This document shows positions 1-10,106 of a DNA stretch of 64,000 bases, one piece after another. The stretch is from contig NZ_JAPHOQ010000015.1 in NCBI RefSeq assembly GCF_026191355.1, forward strand, positions 62,001-126,000. Direction: 5' to 3'. Source of the stretch: Legionella sheltonii (lineage in GTDB: Bacteria; Pseudomonadota; Gammaproteobacteria; Legionellales; Legionellaceae). The notes beneath the pieces were generated by a model, which ran no database searches, was not told the origin of the DNA, and worked only from the letters and a program-made list of their open reading frames with translations. How positions within the stretch are numbered: the first letter of the stretch is position 1; the number at the start of each line of letters is the position of its first letter. Made by a program: the position numbers and the translations under genes.

Positions 1-174
1 CTGATCTCTGCCGCTGGCTTTCAACTTAAAGGTACTGGTTGGTATGCTACTGATTTTAAAAACAAAAATACTAAACCTGCAGAAGCTACTACTAAAAATG
101 ATAATTCCGGTACTGCAGATAAAGCAAATGATACTTCTTCCTCAAAAACTACTAAAGACGGTGACACTAAGTGA
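1..174 (+). CDS. FmdB-family zinc-ribbon protein, C-terminal part
   Basis: Only the last 57 codons are in the window, open from base 1 in frame 1. The visible part begins LISAAGFQLKGTGWYATDFK, the typical end of FmdB-type putative regulatory proteins, followed by a Lys/Thr/Ser/Asp-rich low-complexity tail. The N-terminal zinc ribbon (two CxxC pairs) that defines the family would lie upstream and cannot be checked. The stop overlaps the GTG start of the DUF502 gene (GTGA), so the two are probably translationally coupled. The order FmdB, DUF502, aspS is common in gammaproteobacteria. The molecular function of the family is poorly known. Confidence 0.8.
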   Translation: MISAAGFQLKGTGWYATDFKNKNTKPAEATTKNDNSGTADKANDTSSSKTTKDGDTK

Positions 175-800
175 AACCATTGTCATTAAGAAGTTATTTA
201 CTCACTGGATTGGTGGTATGGTTACCGATACTCATCACGATAGGAGTTTTGCGTTTTATTATTGACTTACTTGATAATACCTTGGCTTTGATCCCTAAAG
301 CGTATCAACCCGAACAATTAATTGGCCATTATATTCCAGGTTTAGGCGTTATTTTATCGCTTATTATTCTTCTTGTTACTGGAATAATTGCTACTAATTA
401 TTTCGGACAGCGATTAGTAGAGTGGGGGGAATCAATTCTTGTTAAAATTCCGCTAGTCCGCTCAATATACAAAACAGTAAAACAAGTCATTAATGCCGTA
501 TTATCAACAAATAGTGAGGCTTTTAGAAAAGTAGTTTTAATTGAGTATCCACGTAAAGGATTGTGGAGCATTGCTTTCCAAACCGGTGCAGCAAGTTCAT
601 CAATAAATAATAAAACAAAAGAAGAATTAGTCTCTATATTTATCCCTACTACACCTAACCCCACTTCAGGTTTTCTTATGATGCTTCCAAGAAGTGATGT
701 TATTGAGTTAGATATGAGTATTGATGAGGCACTTAAATTTATAATTTCTTTAGGAGTGATGCCGCCAATGTCCGAGGCAGCATTAACAAACAATTTGTAA
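171..800 (+). CDS. DUF502 family membrane protein
   Basis: This 209-aa protein starts at a GTG that overlaps the preceding stop codon. It has two strong hydrophobic segments, about residues 9-31 (with WLPILITIGVLRFIID) and about 60-80 (LGVILSLIILLVTGIIATNY). A conserved soluble part follows, with the signature IPLVRSIYKTVKQV and, later, IPTTPNPTSGFLMMLP, both typical of DUF502. It is an inner-membrane protein of unknown function, found next to aspS in many gammaproteobacteria. The family call is confident from the motifs and from its place between FmdB and aspS. No enzymatic motif is visible. Confidence 0.9.
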   Translation: MKPLSLRSYLLTGLVVWLPILITIGVLRFIIDLLDNTLALIPKAYQPEQLIGHYIPGLGVILSLIILLVTGIIATNYFGQRLVEWGESILVKIPLVRSIYKTVKQVINAVLSTNSEAFRKVVLIEYPRKGLWSIAFQTGAASSSINNKTKEELVSIFIPTTPNPTSGFLMMLPRSDVIELDMSIDEALKFIISLGVMPPMSEAALTNNL

Positions 801-824
801 AAATTTAAATAGGCGGTTTTTTAT

Positions 825-2606
825 ATGCGTACACACTACTGTTTGGGCGTCGATGAGTCAAGTTTAGGTAAAGAAGTTATTGTCTGTGGTTGGGTTCATC
901 ATCGTCGAGATCATGGTGGTGTCATATTCCTTGATATACGTGATAGCTCAGGTATCTTGCAAGTAGTTTATGAACCAGAAAATAAAGAATGTTTCTCTGA
1001 TGCAGAAAAATTACGCTCCGAATTTGTGGTGCGAATTACCGGAGTGGTGCGTAAAAGACCCGAAGGGATGATTAATCCAGCGATGGCTACAGGTACAGTC
1101 GAGGTAATTGGCAGCAAGCTTGAAATTCTTAACCAATCACCAACACCTCCATTTTTACCTGATGATTTTCAAGTTGTGAATGAAGATCTACGTTATAAAT
1201 ATCGTTACATTGATTTGCGCCGTCCATCAATGAAGCACAAACTCACATTAAGACATCAGTTAAACAGTTGCATTCGTACCTATCTTAATCAGCAGAATTT
1301 TCTTGATATTGAAACACCAATGCTAACCAAAGCAACCCCAGAGGGAGCACGCGACTATTTGGTACCATCCAGAGTTCATCCTGGGTCATTTTATGCGTTG
1401 CCTCAATCACCACAACTTTTTAAACAGTTACTTATGATTTCTGGGTTTGACAAGTACTATCAAATCGTTCGTTGTTTTCGTGATGAGGATTTACGAGCCG
1501 ATAGACAACCTGAATTTACACAACTTGATATCGAGATGTCTTTTATTGATGAAGAAAGCATCATCAATCTCATCGAAGGTTTATTAAAAACGGTATTTAA
1601 ACAAATTCTTGATGTGGATTTACCTGAAAAATTACGCAGAATGCCTTATGCTGAAGCAATGCGGCGCTTTGGTAGTGATAAACCGGATTTACGCAATCCT
1701 TTAGAACTCATTGATGTGGCTGACATAGTTAAAGACTGTGATTTTAAAGTATTTTCTATTGCTGCAAATGATTCTGAATCCAGAGTGATTGCATTACGAC
1801 TCCCAGGCGGCTGTGATCTAAGCAGAAAGGATTTGGATGATTATGGCCGTTTTGTCGGTATTTATGGAGCTAAGGGGCTTGCTTACATTAAAGTAAATGA
1901 TCTGGATGAAGGAATGACCGGTTTGCAATCTCCTATTTTAAAATTTCTCTCCGAAGATGCAGTACTCGCAATTCTGCGACGCACAGAAGCTAAAACTGGA
2001 GATGTTATTTTCTTTGGTGCGGATAGAAACCATATTGTTAATGAAGCGATGGGAGCACTAAGAATAAAATTAGGCCATGATAGAAAACTGCTTAAAGATG
2101 GGTGGGAATTATTATGGGTTGTTGATTGGCCAATGTTTGAAATGGATTATGACGCTAACAAACTCAATCCGATGCATCATCCATTTACTTCACCTAAAGA
2201 TCTATCACCTGAGAACTTACGTGCTAATCCGACACGGACCTTAGCCAAGGCTTATGATATTGTAATTAATGGCTATGAAATCGGAGGGGGATCCATTCGT
2301 ATTCATCAATCAGATTTACAAAAAGCAGTTTTTGAGTTGCTTGGAATTAATGAGCAAGAGGCTCAGGAAAAGTTTGGCTTTTTATTGGATGCTTTACAAT
2401 ATGGAGCACCACCGCATGGTGGTATCGCCCTGGGTATCGATCGCCTAGCGATGTTACTTACAGATTCAACATCAATTAGAGATGTTATTGCTTTTCCTAA
2501 AACTCAAACAGCATCGTGCCTTTTAACGAGCGCGCCATCTCCTACGGGTAACACGCAATTAACTGAATTAGGAATAAGACTTGCTCCAACGACACAGACT
2601 AAATAA
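825..2606 (+). CDS. aspS: Aspartyl-tRNA synthetase
   Basis: This 593-aa class II synthetase charges tRNA-Asp with aspartate in the cytoplasm. The N-terminal OB-fold anticodon-binding domain (about 1-105) carries [20 protein letters not shown]. The catalytic core has the motif 2 region [20 protein letters not shown], an inserted GAD domain of the bacterial type (about 290-410), and motif 3 [13 protein letters not shown] near the end. The length equals that of other bacterial AspRS. The ATG lies 24 bp after the DUF502 stop. Legionella-type bacteria often use one AspRS for both Asp and Asn tRNAs, but this cannot be judged from the gene alone. Nothing odd was noticed. Confidence 0.98.
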   Translation: MRTHYCLGVDESSLGKEVIVCGWVHHRRDHGGVIFLDIRDSSGILQVVYEPENKECFSDAEKLRSEFVVRITGVVRKRPEGMINPAMATGTVEVIGSKLEILNQSPTPPFLPDDFQVVNEDLRYKYRYIDLRRPSMKHKLTLRHQLNSCIRTYLNQQNFLDIETPMLTKATPEGARDYLVPSRVHPGSFYALPQSPQLFKQLLMISGFDKYYQIVRCFRDEDLRADRQPEFTQLDIEMSFIDEESIINLIEGLLKTVFKQILDVDLPEKLRRMPYAEAMRRFGSDKPDLRNPLELIDVADIVKDCDFKVFSIAANDSESRVIALRLPGGCDLSRKDLDDYGRFVGIYGAKGLAYIKVNDLDEGMTGLQSPILKFLSEDAVLAILRRTEAKTGDVIFFGADRNHIVNEAMGALRIKLGHDRKLLKDGWELLWVVDWPMFEMDYDANKLNPMHHPFTSPKDLSPENLRANPTRTLAKAYDIVINGYEIGGGSIRIHQSDLQKAVFELLGINEQEAQEKFGFLLDALQYGAPPHGGIALGIDRLAMLLTDSTSIRDVIAFPKTQTASCLLTSAPSPTGNTQLTELGIRLAPTTQTK

Positions 2607-2649
2607 CAAGCTGGTTAGAAGTCTAGCTAGCCTCGCAAAAAAATTGATC

Positions 2650-2669
2650 ATCCCTGCAAAGACAGGGAT
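2650..2669. repeat. Short hairpin of a dispersed repeat type
   Basis: ATCCCTG and CAGGGAT form a perfect 7-bp stem around a 6-base loop in the gap between aspS and the channel gene. No T-run follows, so it is not a clear terminator. The core GGGATC recurs just before the next start codon, at 2706-2711. Confidence 0.5.
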
Positions 2670-2715
2670 CTCTCATTCAATTGATATCAAAATTAATTTG
2701 GAGAAGGATCCCTGT

Positions 2716-5661
2716 ATGTATAGCAAGAGTTCTTTATTAATAAAAATAAAATCACTCTCTGAAAGTCGAAGATATTTAAGTTTCTTATTTTTCTTTTTTT
2801 TCTGTTCTTCCTTGGCGCTAGCTGCTCCGGCCAAGAAACCGGCTACTTTTACTCAATATTTAACCCAAGAAAAAGCGCATTTAACAAAATCCATTCAGGA
2901 AACAAAGCAGCCCATCATGCTTCAAAGTGAGAAAGAGTTTAATGTCAAAATGAAGCAAGTATCCGCCATTCTCTCGATGAGCCGCGTTAAGATTGAAAGC
3001 TTGGAAAGTTTTCTCGACCATCAGTATAAAGAACAAAATAATTTAAATCAGCGTTTAAAGCATCTCCAGCAGATGCCAATATCGAAAGAAAATACAACGA
3101 TTCCTGAGCGCGTAGAAAAAGTAGAAAACCTACTTAACATCAATAAACAAACCACTCAACTCATAATTGAAAATTTAAAGCTTGCCAAAGAATATCAATC
3201 ATCATTGAATGAAGAGATAAAACACTTGGAGCTGTGGCATTCGAATTTTGTTCTTGAGCAAAAACTAGCGCAAATTAAGGCATTAAAAGAACAACTTAAT
3301 AAGCGTTTGGCTGTACTTTATGAAACCAATACCAAAAATCAATCCGATAAAAATTCCAGGTCATCAAAACCACTTTCTGCGGCAGATTATGAAGCAATGT
3401 TATTAATGAACAATCAAAATATTGCAGCGATTCAAAATCATTTAAATGCTTTAAATATCCAGAAGACCGTAGTAAGAGCAGATATTATTTATCTTAAAAA
3501 TCCAGATACAAAAAATTTACAATTAATCACTGATATTTATAAAGATGCTATAAATCAATATTCTAAAGTTGAAAAAACAATCCAACAAATAAGCAATTTT
3601 CTGAATAATGAAACGAAACTTATTGGTACCCTTAATTTAAAAAAATCGATACGATCGTTACAAGCTACCTTAGCTCTGCAACTTAAAGAGGCGAATGCCC
3701 AAAAACAACTGCTCATTAAGAATTTGTCTGATTATCAAGCCCAGCTTAAGAAATTAATGTCTGCTCGACAAACTCTTGCGGATTACAATATTAGCAGTTG
3801 GCCTATTATCCTTAATAAAATTGCAGCGATTCCCGGTTTATTTTATAAATACATCAACACATTGAGTTTAAAAGTATACGATAGCTATTTATGGTTAAGT
3901 CCTTTATCTATGGTGATCTTATGGGGTGGATTTGTCTTTATAGCCGGTTTTTTCTTCATGATAAGCCGTTTTTTAAGAACGCTTCGTAGAGATAAAGAGC
4001 GCTCCCGTCTAACCGGTTATCTATATGATGGTATTTTGGTTTTAGTGCAAAGAAACATACCTTATTTTTGTATCGTTTCTATGTTATGGGCATTGCTCTA
4101 TGTAACCCATATTTCCTTTTCTAATTATCAGTTGTTGTTTAAATTAATTGCAGTATGGTTTACTTTTAAGATTTTAATCTTGATAGCGCGCTTAGTGTTA
4201 CTAGAGCGAATTACTGACTCATCAGGTAAGGATGTCAAACTTTATTACCGTTTAAAATGGTTATTACTTTTTGGTGGATGGACTACAGCTTTAATGACCC
4301 TCGGTCATTCATTACCCTTATCGATACTGCTTCAAGACATATTTAACCGTTTATTTATGCTCTTTATTTTAACGGTGTCCTTGGTGATATGGAAAAGTAA
4401 GGACGTCATTCCGTATCTTCTTCGTCCATTATTAAAAAGTCAAAAAAGATACGTTAAAAATGCAATTTCTTTATTGGTGATCCTTGTACCCATAACATTA
4501 TTTACTACTGCTGTAATCGGCTTATTAGGATTTATCAATTTAGCATGGAATATGAGTCAATATCAGGCCTATGCTTTACTTGTTCTCGTGGGTTACATCC
4601 TTTCAAGAGGCCTGTTATTCGATGCTTTGGAATTGTTTTCAGAATTAATGATTTCCTCGTTGCGTAATGGATGGTTATGGGTAGAGGTTTTTTTAAAACC
4701 CTTAGATAAAATTCTGCGGATTCTATTACTTGTTGCGAGCATGTTGGTTCTTTTTCAATTATTTGGCTGGCATTCTGATTCGTGGGTTATGATCAGCTTG
4801 GGTAAATTTGCGCAATATACCATTGTTAATATCCCAGGTATCCATATCACTATCACCAGTACAATAGGGTTTTTTATTCTACTTGCAGTATGTGTTTGGG
4901 CTGCCAAATGGACGCGTGAATTTTGTTATCGTTGGTTGTATAAAAATGCTAAAGATGCTGGGATAAGAAATAGTCTTTCGGTCTTTAGTCAATATGCAAT
5001 AGTTCTTTTAGGTGGCTTTGTTTCTCTCCATGTGCTTGGATTTGATTTTAGCGGTATGTCAATGATTATCGGGGGACTTGCAGTTGGTATGGGATTTGGT
5101 TTACGTGATTTTGCCAGCAACGTTGTTGGTGGTCTCATGTTACTTGTTGAGCGGCCTGTACGAGAAGGGGATTTAGTTACAGTAGGAGAACATGAAGGAC
5201 GTGTTTCTCATATTGGCATTCGGTCTATGAGAGTTTCTTCTTGGGACAATATGGAAGTATTGATTCCTAATGCAGAAACATTTAATAAGCCTTTTACTAA
5301 CTGGACACATCAGGACGGTATTGTCAGAACAGTTATTCCTATAAAAGTCAGTCGTTCTGATGATCCCGTAATGATTCAGCAACTAATACAGGATATTTTG
5401 GCAACGACCCCAGAAATTGTTGGCGATCCACCGGCTCAAGTGTTTCTTAAAAAAATTGATGAAGCCTTGCTTGAGTTTGAGGTTCGGTATTTCATTAATG
5501 TGCAAATACATACTCGAATTGAAGTCCAATCTAAAGTATTGTTTGCCATAATGACACAGTTTAAAGCAGCAAATATTAAACCGCCTATAGAACCGATTTC
5601 CATTGAAATTAAAGAGGGACAAGGTGATCTCATCTCTAAAAAACAGAGCACCGAAAACTGA
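2716..5661 (+). CDS. Large mechanosensitive channel, MscS/MscK (KefA) type
   Basis: About 981 aa from the ATG at 2716, chosen because GGAGAAGG sits just upstream and a signal peptide follows directly (a poly-Phe hydrophobic core, then LALAAPA). A longer frame reaches back to 2581 inside aspS but lacks a ribosome site. The periplasmic part (about 45-390) is rich in coiled coil. About ten membrane segments follow. The C-terminus is a standard MscS core: pore helix with GLAVGMGFGLRDFASNVVGG, then the beta domain with VERPVREGDLVTVGEHEGRV. It should release solutes on hypo-osmotic shock. The exact subfamily (MscK or MscM/YjeP) is not settled. Its end overlaps mutH by 38 bp. Confidence 0.9.
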   Translation: MYSKSSLLIKIKSLSESRRYLSFLFFFFFCSSLALAAPAKKPATFTQYLTQEKAHLTKSIQETKQPIMLQSEKEFNVKMKQVSAILSMSRVKIESLESFLDHQYKEQNNLNQRLKHLQQMPISKENTTIPERVEKVENLLNINKQTTQLIIENLKLAKEYQSSLNEEIKHLELWHSNFVLEQKLAQIKALKEQLNKRLAVLYETNTKNQSDKNSRSSKPLSAADYEAMLLMNNQNIAAIQNHLNALNIQKTVVRADIIYLKNPDTKNLQLITDIYKDAINQYSKVEKTIQQISNFLNNETKLIGTLNLKKSIRSLQATLALQLKEANAQKQLLIKNLSDYQAQLKKLMSARQTLADYNISSWPIILNKIAAIPGLFYKYINTLSLKVYDSYLWLSPLSMVILWGGFVFIAGFFFMISRFLRTLRRDKERSRLTGYLYDGILVLVQRNIPYFCIVSMLWALLYVTHISFSNYQLLFKLIAVWFTFKILILIARLVLLERITDSSGKDVKLYYRLKWLLLFGGWTTALMTLGHSLPLSILLQDIFNRLFMLFILTVSLVIWKSKDVIPYLLRPLLKSQKRYVKNAISLLVILVPITLFTTAVIGLLGFINLAWNMSQYQAYALLVLVGYILSRGLLFDALELFSELMISSLRNGWLWVEVFLKPLDKILRILLLVASMLVLFQLFGWHSDSWVMISLGKFAQYTIVNIPGIHITITSTIGFFILLAVCVWAAKWTREFCYRWLYKNAKDAGIRNSLSVFSQYAIVLLGGFVSLHVLGFDFSGMSMIIGGLAVGMGFGLRDFASNVVGGLMLLVERPVREGDLVTVGEHEGRVSHIGIRSMRVSSWDNMEVLIPNAETFNKPFTNWTHQDGIVRTVIPIKVSRSDDPVMIQQLIQDILATTPEIVGDPPAQVFLKKIDEALLEFEVRYFINVQIHTRIEVQSKVLFAIMTQFKAANIKPPIEPISIEIKEGQGDLISKKQSTEN

Positions 5662-6298
5662 AGCGGAATTACTTGAACGCTGCTCCAGCATTGCTGGTCT
5701 TAGTTTTGCACAACTTGCTTTAAGTCTAGGCTTATCTATTCCAGCTAATCCAAATCAGCGAAAAGGGTGGGTCGGCCAGGCCATTGAGTTAGCTTTAGGC
5801 ACTGATGCCCAAAATAAATCATTGCCTGACTTCAAACTTCTCGGCGTAGAACTTAAAACACTTCCTTTAAATCAATCTGGAAAACCCACCGAATCGACAT
5901 TCATTACCTCTATTCCTCTGTTAACAATTCATAGACAAGAATGGAAGACCTCCCAATGCTACATTAAATTAAAACGAATTCTGTGGGTTCCCGTAGAAGG
6001 AGATACAGACATTCCATATCCACAAAGAAGGATTGGAGAAGGATTTATATGGTCACCAGATGGATTACAAGAGAGTATTTTAGAAGCAGATTGGAATTAT
6101 TTGTCTTTACAAATCGGTACTGGGCATCTTGAAAGCGTCGATGCAAAAGAAGGGGAGTATTTGCAAGTACGGCCTAAAGCCGCAAATGGAAAATCTTTAT
6201 GTTACGGTTATGATATTCAAGGCAATAAAATCAAAACCCTACCGCGCGGGTTTTATTTAAGAAGTAGTTTCACTACAAAAATTTTATCGTCAGTGTAG
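5624..6298 (+). CDS. mutH: DNA mismatch repair endonuclease MutH
   Basis: 224 aa. The GTG at 5624 is preferred over an in-frame TTG at 5603: AGAGGG lies just before it, and the protein then starts at the usual place before the PKTEAELLERC motif. The catalytic triad of this restriction-enzyme-like fold is visible as Asp69, Glu76 and Lys78 (DFKLLGVELKTLPL). MutH nicks the unmethylated strand at hemimethylated GATC sites when activated by MutS and MutL. Its presence implies Dam-type methylation elsewhere in the genome. The start lies inside the channel gene (38-bp overlap), which suggests coupled translation. Confidence 0.95.
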   Translation: MISSLKNRAPKTEAELLERCSSIAGLSFAQLALSLGLSIPANPNQRKGWVGQAIELALGTDAQNKSLPDFKLLGVELKTLPLNQSGKPTESTFITSIPLLTIHRQEWKTSQCYIKLKRILWVPVEGDTDIPYPQRRIGEGFIWSPDGLQESILEADWNYLSLQIGTGHLESVDAKEGEYLQVRPKAANGKSLCYGYDIQGNKIKTLPRGFYLRSSFTTKILSSV

Positions 6299-6318
6299 GT
6301 AAAGTATAGAGGAGCTGG

Positions 6319-6384
6319 CGTCATCCCAAGTTTGGCGAGGGATCTCTGATCGTAACACGAGTGCTATATCCAAGAGGTCCCTCG
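6319..6384. repeat. Dispersed GTCATCCC-type inverted repeat
   Basis: Downstream of mutH, CGAGGGATCTCT (6336-6347) pairs with AGAGGTCCCTCG (6373-6384) with one mismatch. The repeat is led by GTCATCCCAAG. Related units occur at about 28619, 26432, 54229 and 56945, always between genes or at gene ends. Confidence 0.6.
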
Positions 6385-6459
6385 GTAAAATCGTAATAGT
6401 AAAAAATCCCTTATTGCTGCGTTTCACCCAGGATACAATTGACACCAGCTGCAAGTCTA

Positions 6460-7257
6460 TTACTCAGACTTTGAATGTCCTAAGCTAAGTACTGATGGCA
6501 ACATCCCTTTTATTTGCTCCACAGGTTGCTGTACTTTGGCAATTAAAAGTTCTCTAAAATGAGAGTCTGTTGCGAAGTAACGAACGGCACTCTCTACACC
6601 TTTATATATACCCACATCAAGTTCTCGGCGCTCTACACTGGCTTTTAAATCTTGAAGACGATTAAGATCAACATCGGTTTTAGGTGCAGAAAAGAGTGAA
6701 TAAGCATGATAGAAACCACTCCAAATAGAAGTTTTAGTTTCTTCTGCCGAAGTTACTTTTTTCCATACGCACATAAATTCAGTAGGGCAGAGTGGGGCCA
6801 TTAATTTAATCATACGTTGGACATCCGAGTTGGAGAGTATTTCGGTATTATCGGTTCCATCATATTCAGGTTGATTTTTCTTCAAGCACCAGTTGTAAAT
6901 TAACTTCATTTCGTCGAGTTGATTATGGAAGTCAGCGAGGCTAAAATTTTGGAGAATATAACCAGCAGCGCCACAATACAGAAACATACTTAGGAAGTAC
7001 TTCGCAAATTCGGGGATCGGTAGAAGAAACCCTGCAAGCCAAGAGCCACCCCAAGCGGTTAGTCCAGTACTCATTCCTTGGAAAAGATACATGAGATTGG
7101 CATTGTACTCGAAGTCATTTATGTATTTCTTTAATGCAGCTTGTTGTTTCTCATCATTGACATTAAATGGTGTGGAAGTTAGTGATCTTAGTGCTTCCGC
7201 ACGGTCTTTTTTTGCTTTTTCAACAGCGCTCATTCCATCAACAGTAAGTTTGCCCAC
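6460..7257 (-). CDS. Unknown protein with two membrane segments
   Basis: 265 aa from a GTG start (7257) preceded by AAGGAGAG. I do not recognise a named family. Two hydrophobic stretches lie at about 53-75 (MSTGLTAWGGSWLAGFLLPI) and 80-103 (YFLSMFLYCGAAGYILQNF), flanked by charged, mostly helical regions. There is no signal peptide. The polar N- and C-terminal parts around a hairpin of two membrane helices, and the position next to an ankyrin gene, fit a Legionella accessory or effector-like protein, but this is inference. The gene stands alone, facing mutH across a repeat and divergent from the ankyrin gene. Confidence 0.75.
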   Translation of the reverse strand: MGKLTVDGMSAVEKAKKDRAEALRSLTSTPFNVNDEKQQAALKKYINDFEYNANLMYLFQGMSTGLTAWGGSWLAGFLLPIPEFAKYFLSMFLYCGAAGYILQNFSLADFHNQLDEMKLIYNWCLKKNQPEYDGTDNTEILSNSDVQRMIKLMAPLCPTEFMCVWKKVTSAEETKTSIWSGFYHAYSLFSAPKTDVDLNRLQDLKASVERRELDVGIYKGVESAVRYFATDSHFRELLIAKVQQPVEQIKGMLPSVLSLGHSKSE

Positions 7258-7606
7258 AATACTCTCTCCTTGAAAAAAATAACAATAAAAACCCTTTTCA
7301 TCCTACCTGAAAAAACAGGAATTATGCTATCGTTTTTTTTACAAAAAGTATGTTTTAAGCAAAATAAGTATAATAAGTACTATCCTGTCTCATACAAATA
7401 ATGGTTATGTAGCATATAAGACATAGAGACCTGGGATGGACCTTGGTCCAACAAAACTTCCTAATGCATTTGACTAATCAAATTAGAGCTAGGGTCCAAC
7501 CCATATCAATTTCAGTTTTCAAAAAACACTAAATAGCCAGAAGTTGAAGCAAAAATAATTACGCAGTATATTGGATGATTACTCATAAAAATTAAGGACG
7601 ATTATT
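7258..7606. other. Divergent intergenic region with inverted repeat
   Basis: About 350 bp of AT-rich DNA between two divergent genes, which should hold both promoters. TGGGATGGACC (7432-7442) is an inverted match, with one mismatch, to GGTCCAACCCA (7493-7503). A short CCTGAAAAAACAGG hairpin lies near 7307. No open frame or RNA gene was recognised. Confidence 0.4.
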
Positions 7607-10030
7607 ATGAGCATTCCTTTAGAATTAATAAAAAAATATTTAATTCAGTATATACCGGAAAATAAATCCGATGGTGAAGTTATTTTATCGGTTGGTGAAA
7701 GTTTATTACTTGTTATGGATGCCTGTATTCAAGCAAAGGTTGATTTGGCGATCATCGATCAATTAAATCTGCTTTATATTGAAGGGATTAAGTCACAAGA
7801 GGAATTTGGTTTTATTAAAGAAATTCGGGGAATATTATTATCTAAAAAATATACGGTTAAATCCGATCCTATTACTATTAATGAAGATCCCACTCGACGC
7901 TATTTTGAAACACAACTTGCTTATTATCTTCTTCAAAATAATGCAGAAGATCTGAATCAAAGCGAATTAATTGAGTTTACTAAAAATTTAAAAAAGCGTT
8001 TATTTGCTTTACCTACCCCTGATAAGACTCATATTAAAAAAGCAGAAAAAATTCTTAAAGGAGAGATGGATTCAATACTTAATAAATATGAAACGGAATA
8101 TGCACAAATAATCTGTATGTTAGCCAAAAATAATTTTTACGGTTTATCTAAAAAGGCCTGTGCAAATTTGTTGGAAATTGCGTGCAGTACGAGTTTGTCC
8201 ACATTAAATACTCAGATTGATCAAACGATGCCGGTTGATTTTTGTAGTGATACTGTATTTACCATGGGTATGGATGGAAGAGGAAGAATAATTAAAAAGG
8301 ATCATGATAAAGTACGAACGACTGCAAAAGGTTTAATGAAATCCACCTCACCACTTCCTCTGTATCATGATGTAGTCAATGCCGTAGATGCTCGCTATGA
8401 TGAAAAAACAAAAGAACAAACTGTATCACCTTTTCAACGCTCCGCAGATCAAGCAAGTTTCATGATAGAAAGCCAATGGACACAGTTTTTATTTTCACGA
8501 ATGACACAACCATATTCTAACGGTATTTCCAGCACTACATTGGCTCAAATTAGGAATATGATATTAGAGAAACGTTTAGGTCACATTTATCATAAGGGTT
8601 CATTTCAAAAATATATGACTGCATTTGCTGCTCTGATGGTATACAACAGTGGTGGCCATTCTTTTTTTGAGGTTTTTGAAGTATTTAAACTTCCATTGTG
8701 CCGTGAATTGATTGAAGATGAGCCTGGATTAGTAAAAGCTTTAGAAGAAGATAAGATGATGTACAAATGGCTTTGCCTGGACCAAAGTGATGCCTATGAA
8801 AAAGCATTGTATGCGACACGAAATTATTTGCATGTTATTTTATCTAAAAAAATCAGTAACGCTGAATTTAAAAAGAAACGTATACCCGTTTTAAGCGCCC
8901 CCCAAGAACAAATGACGCTGCATTCTGCAGTAGTGTATCTAGACTTGCATGATCTTGAACAATTGATTCATACTCTGGGCAGAGAAAATATAGATACTCC
9001 AAATTACAAAGATTGGACTGCGCTTATGGTCGCTTCTCAAATGGGTAAGACCGAACACGTAAAAATGCTTCTTACTGCCGGTGCGAATATCCAAAAACAA
9101 GTAGATGGACTTTCATCCCTAGAACTTGCTATCAAAAACAGCCATTTTAAAACCACAGAAGTTTTATTAAATGGAGGTGCTGTAGTAAAAAGAGCACAAA
9201 AAGCTAAAGGAGGTTTGAAAGCAAGGGTTCCCGCTTTATATCTTGCCTGCAGACAGGCTGATGTGAGTATTTTAAAGTTATTATTGGAACAAAAAGTACT
9301 CAACATTGATGATAAAAAAGAAGCCGTACTTTGTGCTTTGAAAATTGAGAATTTCGACGCATTAACAGTCATCATAAATCAAATCACCAAGGAAGAAAGA
9401 CATAAATTTTTTAATGAAAAGTATAAATTCAAACTATTAAAAGAGGCGGTAAAATTAGGTAATACCCAATTAATTAAGGGGATACTGCAATTTGATATTT
9501 TTCCTTCTTTTGAACAAATAGACTGCCAATCTTTATTAAACGTGGCGGCAGAAAAGGGTTATTTACCTACTGTAGAATTGCTATTGAAGCTTTATTTTCA
9601 GCATTTAGATAAACAAAAAGGCAGTCAAGAAATGCTTTTCTCAATAAATCTTGATCCGATACTTTGTACGGCCTTAGAACATAGTCATTTTAAGTTAAGT
9701 ACTTATTTAATGATGCGAGGAGCAAATATCGATTTGGTCTCATCGAAAATAGAGCATCTCGATGAATTTGCAAAATATATAAAAAATAGCGAACATCGTG
9801 ATTTATTTTATATTCAAGAGTTGGCCTCAGATAGTGTTTCTATACACTTGAAAGAAGATTTATTCTTGTCTCGCTTAAAACAGGAACAGAACGAAGCAGC
9901 TTTTACAATGCCACCTAAAAGTCATATTGAGTCTTCTACTTCCAGTTATACGCTTAGTTTTTTTAGTGATAGGGAAAAATCACAAAAAAATCAAAATGAT
10001 ATTACTCTAAATTCGGTGATAACTATGTGA
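7607..10030 (+). CDS. Ankyrin-repeat protein, effector candidate
   Basis: 807 aa, ATG preceded by AAGGA. The first 430 residues are helical and unrecognised. From about 438 to 745 there are at least five ankyrin-type units, the clearest being DWTALMVASQMGKTEHVKML followed by LTAGANI, and a late unit ending in MMRGANIDLV. The C-terminus is Ser/Lys/Asn-rich and polar. There is no signal peptide or membrane segment. Ankyrin proteins of this size in Legionella are often Dot/Icm substrates that bind host proteins. That role is inferred from the family and context. I could not match it to a particular Ank/Leg protein. Confidence 0.85.
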   Translation: MSIPLELIKKYLIQYIPENKSDGEVILSVGESLLLVMDACIQAKVDLAIIDQLNLLYIEGIKSQEEFGFIKEIRGILLSKKYTVKSDPITINEDPTRRYFETQLAYYLLQNNAEDLNQSELIEFTKNLKKRLFALPTPDKTHIKKAEKILKGEMDSILNKYETEYAQIICMLAKNNFYGLSKKACANLLEIACSTSLSTLNTQIDQTMPVDFCSDTVFTMGMDGRGRIIKKDHDKVRTTAKGLMKSTSPLPLYHDVVNAVDARYDEKTKEQTVSPFQRSADQASFMIESQWTQFLFSRMTQPYSNGISSTTLAQIRNMILEKRLGHIYHKGSFQKYMTAFAALMVYNSGGHSFFEVFEVFKLPLCRELIEDEPGLVKALEEDKMMYKWLCLDQSDAYEKALYATRNYLHVILSKKISNAEFKKKRIPVLSAPQEQMTLHSAVVYLDLHDLEQLIHTLGRENIDTPNYKDWTALMVASQMGKTEHVKMLLTAGANIQKQVDGLSSLELAIKNSHFKTTEVLLNGGAVVKRAQKAKGGLKARVPALYLACRQADVSILKLLLEQKVLNIDDKKEAVLCALKIENFDALTVIINQITKEERHKFFNEKYKFKLLKEAVKLGNTQLIKGILQFDIFPSFEQIDCQSLLNVAAEKGYLPTVELLLKLYFQHLDKQKGSQEMLFSINLDPILCTALEHSHFKLSTYLMMRGANIDLVSSKIEHLDEFAKYIKNSEHRDLFYIQELASDSVSIHLKEDLFLSRLKQEQNEAAFTMPPKSHIESSTSSYTLSFFSDREKSQKNQNDITLNSVITM

Positions 10031-10047
10031 ATCAAAAATGGCTTTAT

Positions 10048-10076
10048 TTGACAAACGCGGCAATAATAACTAATCT
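10048..10076 (+). promoter_or_regulatory. Possible sigma-70 promoter for phasin gene
   Basis: A perfect -35 hexamer TTGACA (10048-10053) is followed after 17 bp by TAATCT (10071-10076), about 31 bp before the phasin ATG. The -10 is weak, so the exact start of transcription is uncertain. Confidence 0.45.
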
Positions 10077-10106
10077 TAATTGTGCAATGCAACATAAGGA
10101 GATGCT

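Noticed and set aside
2581-2715. Upstream extension of the channel gene into aspS
   Set aside because: The in-frame TTG at 2581 has no ribosome site and would put 45 residues before the signal peptide. The ATG at 2716 has GGAGAAGG.
7258-7606. Possible small RNA or riboswitch
   Set aside because: Only a short imperfect inverted repeat is visible, with no promoter-terminator pair or known motif.
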